Assembly: GCF_028618695.1 (NCBI RefSeq)
Contig: NZ_JAQIVI010000741.1
Coordinates: 1-7,838, forward strand
Source of the DNA: Natrinema soli
Lineage (GTDB): Archaea; Halobacteriota; Halobacteria; Halobacteriales; Natrialbaceae
Reading direction: 5' to 3'
Length of the DNA: 7,838 bases
The notes below the pieces were generated by a model. It ran no database searches, was not told where the DNA came from, and saw nothing but the letters and a program-made list of their open reading frames with translations. The position numbers were made by a program, and so were the translations under genes. Numbering within the stretch: the first letter of the stretch is position 1; the number at the start of each line of letters is the position of its first letter. Positions 6,181 through 7,838 of the stretch are shown here, one piece after another.

Positions 6181-6197
6181 GCGTGTGATCACCACGC
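6181..6197. promoter_or_regulatory. Nested palindrome between globin and hemC
   Basis: GCGTGTGATCACCACGC has outer arms GCGTG and CACGC, and a self-complementary GTGATCAC (6185-6192) set one base off their centre. It lies about 30-55 bases upstream of the globin TATA box, where haloarchaeal regulators can bind, and 140 bases before hemC. It could be an operator for the globin gene. No known regulator site is recognised. Confidence 0.25.
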
Positions 6198-6303
6198 AAA
6201 CGGAGTTTCGTCTCGGATTCGGCCGGGTTCGAGTCGAACGTCCGTTCATGACAGAAACTCACGGTATCGGTAGCCCACGCTGTTCTCGCGCCGGACAAGC
6301 GTG

Positions 6304-6314
6304 CGCTTTTCATA
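6304..6314 (+). promoter_or_regulatory. Candidate promoter box of hemC
   Basis: CGCTTTTCATA lies with its T/A core (6307-6314) about 23-30 bases before the ATG at 6337, the spacing expected for a leaderless transcript. It shares CGCTTTT with the hemB and hemL upstream regions. It also argues against the in-frame GTG at 6301 as the start, since that codon would lie upstream of the promoter. Confidence 0.5.
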
Positions 6315-6336
6315 CTCGAGGACCCGACTGGTTGCT

Positions 6337-7476
6337 ATGAGAACGCGCGGGACGCTGCGATTGGCGACGAGGGGGTCCGCACTCGCCCGGCGACAGGCTT
6401 CACTGGTGCAGGAAGCCTTGGAGGATCGCCGGTACGAGGTCGAACTCGTCACCGTGGAGACGACGGGCGACCAGATCAGAGACGAGTTGATCCACCGGCT
6501 GGGAAAGACCGGCGCGTTCGTCCGCGAACTCGACGAGCGCGTCCTCGAGGGGGATCTCGACGGCGCGATCCACTCGATGAAGGATATGCCGACCGAACAG
6601 CCCGAAGAACTCGTGACCGCCGCGGTTCCCGAGCGAGGGCGGCCGGGCGACGCGCTCGTCACGCCCGACGGGACGACGCTCGAGGAACTGCCCGCGGGCG
6701 CGATCGTCGGCACCTCGAGCCTGCGCCGGCGCGCGCAACTGCTCTCGGAGCGGGACGATCTCACCGTCGAGCCCCTGCGCGGGAACGTCGACACGCGACT
6801 CGAGAAGCTGCTTGCACCCGCACTCCAGGAGGAACATCAAGAGCGGTCGGAAGCGGACAAGGAGCGGAAGGGCAATACCGGTAACGACGACTTCGAGGCC
6901 GAGTACGACCGCACCACCGACGAGTGGTTCGACGACCTCTCGGAGCTCGAGAAGGGCGCACTCGGCCGCGAGGTCGACACCGAGTACGACGCGATCGTCC
7001 TCGCGCAGGCGGGCCTCGAGCGTAGCGGGCTCGCCCACTACGTGGACTATCAGGAGTTGCCGACGTCGACGTTCGTTCCCGCACCGGGACAGGGAGCGCT
7101 CGCGGTGACCGCGCGGGACGGCGAGACGGCGCGCGATATCCAGACCGCGATCGACTACCCGCGGAGCCGCGTCGAGACGACCGTCGAGCGAACGGTTCTG
7201 GCGGAACTCGGCGGGGGGTGTATCGCTCCGATCGGCATCTACGCGGTCGTCCAGGGCGAGCACGTCCACGCGACCGTGAGCGTCTTCGACCGCGACGGCG
7301 AGGAATCGGTGGCCGGCAGCCGAGATCTGCCGGTCGAGACCCACGCGGAGGCCGCTCGCGAGTTCGCGCGGGATCTCGCGGACCGCGGCGCAGCCGAACT
7401 GATCGAGGCTGCCCGCGATGACGCCGAGAGCGACGACGACGGCGTCTCCGAGGAAGATAAGCCCGAGGGGAAATAG
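6337..7476 (+). CDS. hemC: Hydroxymethylbilane synthase (porphobilinogen deaminase)
   Basis: It links four porphobilinogen units into the linear tetrapyrrole hydroxymethylbilane. Family features in order are LRLATRGSALARRQA (7-21), LGKTGAFVRELD (55-66), HSMKDMP with catalytic aspartate D83, GTSSLRRRAQL (125-135), LRGNVDTRL (147-155), FVPAPGQGALAV (246-257) and the cofactor-attachment cysteine C295 in ELGGGCIAPIG. The protein has 379 residues, against about 310 in bacteria. Most of the excess is a highly charged segment of roughly 55 residues (159-214) between GNVDTRLEKL and EYDAIVLAQAGL, plus an acidic C-terminal tail (360-379). All catalytic residues seem intact. The ATG at 6337 is chosen because family similarity starts there and a T-rich box lies just upstream. 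The methyltransferase gene starts 14 bases later, so the two are probably one transcript. Confidence 0.97.
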   Translation: MRTRGTLRLATRGSALARRQASLVQEALEDRRYEVELVTVETTGDQIRDELIHRLGKTGAFVRELDERVLEGDLDGAIHSMKDMPTEQPEELVTAAVPERGRPGDALVTPDGTTLEELPAGAIVGTSSLRRRAQLLSERDDLTVEPLRGNVDTRLEKLLAPALQEEHQERSEADKERKGNTGNDDFEAEYDRTTDEWFDDLSELEKGALGREVDTEYDAIVLAQAGLERSGLAHYVDYQELPTSTFVPAPGQGALAVTARDGETARDIQTAIDYPRSRVETTVERTVLAELGGGCIAPIGIYAVVQGEHVHATVSVFDRDGEESVAGSRDLPVETHAEAAREFARDLADRGAAELIEAARDDAESDDDGVSEEDKPEGK

Positions 7477-7490
7477 CTAGCGAGTACCGA

Positions 7491-7838
7491 ATGTCAGGAA
7501 CCGATATCGAGGCCGACCCCGGCACCGTCTACCTCGTCGGCAGCGGCCCCGGCGATCCCGACCTCCTCACCGTCAAGGCGAAACGCCTGCTCGAGGAGAG
7601 CGACGTCGTCCTCCACGACAAGCTTCCCGGTCCCGAAATCATCGACACGCTCCCCGAAGACCGCCGCGAAGACGTCGGGAAGCGGGCGGGCGGCGAACGC
7701 ACGCCCCAGTCCGAGATCAACGAGCGGCTGGTCGAACTGGCTCGCGAGGGCAAGTCCGTCGTCCGGCTGAAGGGCGGCGACTCCTTCGTCTTCGGCCGCG
7801 GCGGCGAGGAGGCGGAGTATCTCGCGGCCCACGAGGAG
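7491..7838 (+). CDS. cobA: Uroporphyrinogen-III C-methyltransferase (SUMT), N-terminal part
   Basis: The first 116 residues are visible and the gene runs off the right edge. The enzyme methylates uroporphyrinogen III twice with S-adenosylmethionine to give precorrin-2, the branch point to siroheme, cobalamin and, in archaea, heme by the siroheme route. Diagnostic motifs are VYLVGSGPGDPDLLTVKA, the family N-terminal signature, followed by SDVVLHDKL and VVRLKGGDSFVFGRGGEE. The protein starts about ten residues before the core domain with no sign of a fused dehydrogenase half, so it looks like the stand-alone CobA type rather than CysG, though the missing C terminus could change that. There is no strong Shine-Dalgarno in the 14-base gap after hemC. 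From conserved archaeal gene order I would expect hemD next, but that is outside the window. Confidence 0.93.
   Translation, partial: MSGTDIEADPGTVYLVGSGPGDPDLLTVKAKRLLEESDVVLHDKLPGPEIIDTLPEDRREDVGKRAGGERTPQSEINERLVELAREGKSVVRLKGGDSFVFGRGGEEAEYLAAHEE

Noticed and set aside
6301..6336. GTG start 12 codons upstream of hemC
   Set aside because: The codon lies upstream of the candidate promoter box, and family similarity begins after the ATG at 6337.
6400..7344. 314-codon open frame on the minus strand inside hemC
   Set aside because: It is an antisense shadow of hemC with no promoter or ribosome site and no family features.

Overview
This is high-GC DNA whose proteins are strongly acidic. Its genes appear to start without leaders, just downstream of short T/A boxes, and its families (HemB, HemL and HemC with extra segments, Amt joined to PII) point to a halophilic archaeon of class Halobacteria. 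A Natrialbaceae-type genus is my guess from the feel of the sequence, not a demonstrated assignment.

Layout, left to right. An MFS-type permease runs off the left edge on the minus strand (1-389). It is divergent from hemB (554-1582, +), porphobilinogen synthase. Next comes a 484-base, relatively AT-rich gap that may hold one small gene (1756-1881), the promoter of the next gene, and a 26-codon upstream ORF that overlaps the next start codon. The central gene (2067-3743, +) encodes an ammonium channel with a complete PII signalling domain fused to its C terminus. A 444-base gap full of inverted repeats follows, and then hemL (4188-5585, +), glutamate-1-semialdehyde aminomutase. A group I truncated globin lies convergently on the minus strand (5751-6116). 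It is divergent from hemC (6337-7476, +), hydroxymethylbilane synthase. A uroporphyrinogen-III C-methyltransferase gene (7491 onward, +) starts 14 bases after hemC and runs off the right edge.

Function. HemL, HemB, HemC and the methyltransferase are successive steps from glutamate-1-semialdehyde through 5-aminolevulinate, porphobilinogen and hydroxymethylbilane to precorrin-2. Missing from the window are glutamyl-tRNA reductase (hemA) and uroporphyrinogen-III synthase (hemD), which may lie just outside. Archaea generally make heme from precorrin-2 by way of siroheme, so the methyltransferase belongs to the heme trunk here as well as to siroheme and cobalamin synthesis. The globin consumes the end product. 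The ammonium channel-PII fusion is the one gene outside the tetrapyrrole theme.

The most unusual item is the Amt-PII fusion. Its likely control region has a palindrome centred on the TATA box and a leader ORF joined to it by a TGATG overlap. Other points of interest are extra segments in all three hem enzymes (cysteine-containing in HemL), a CGCTTTT box placed 31-35 bases before an ATG upstream of each hem gene, and a structured, repeat-bearing stretch ahead of hemL. No rRNA, tRNA, CRISPR array, insertion sequence or replication origin was recognised.
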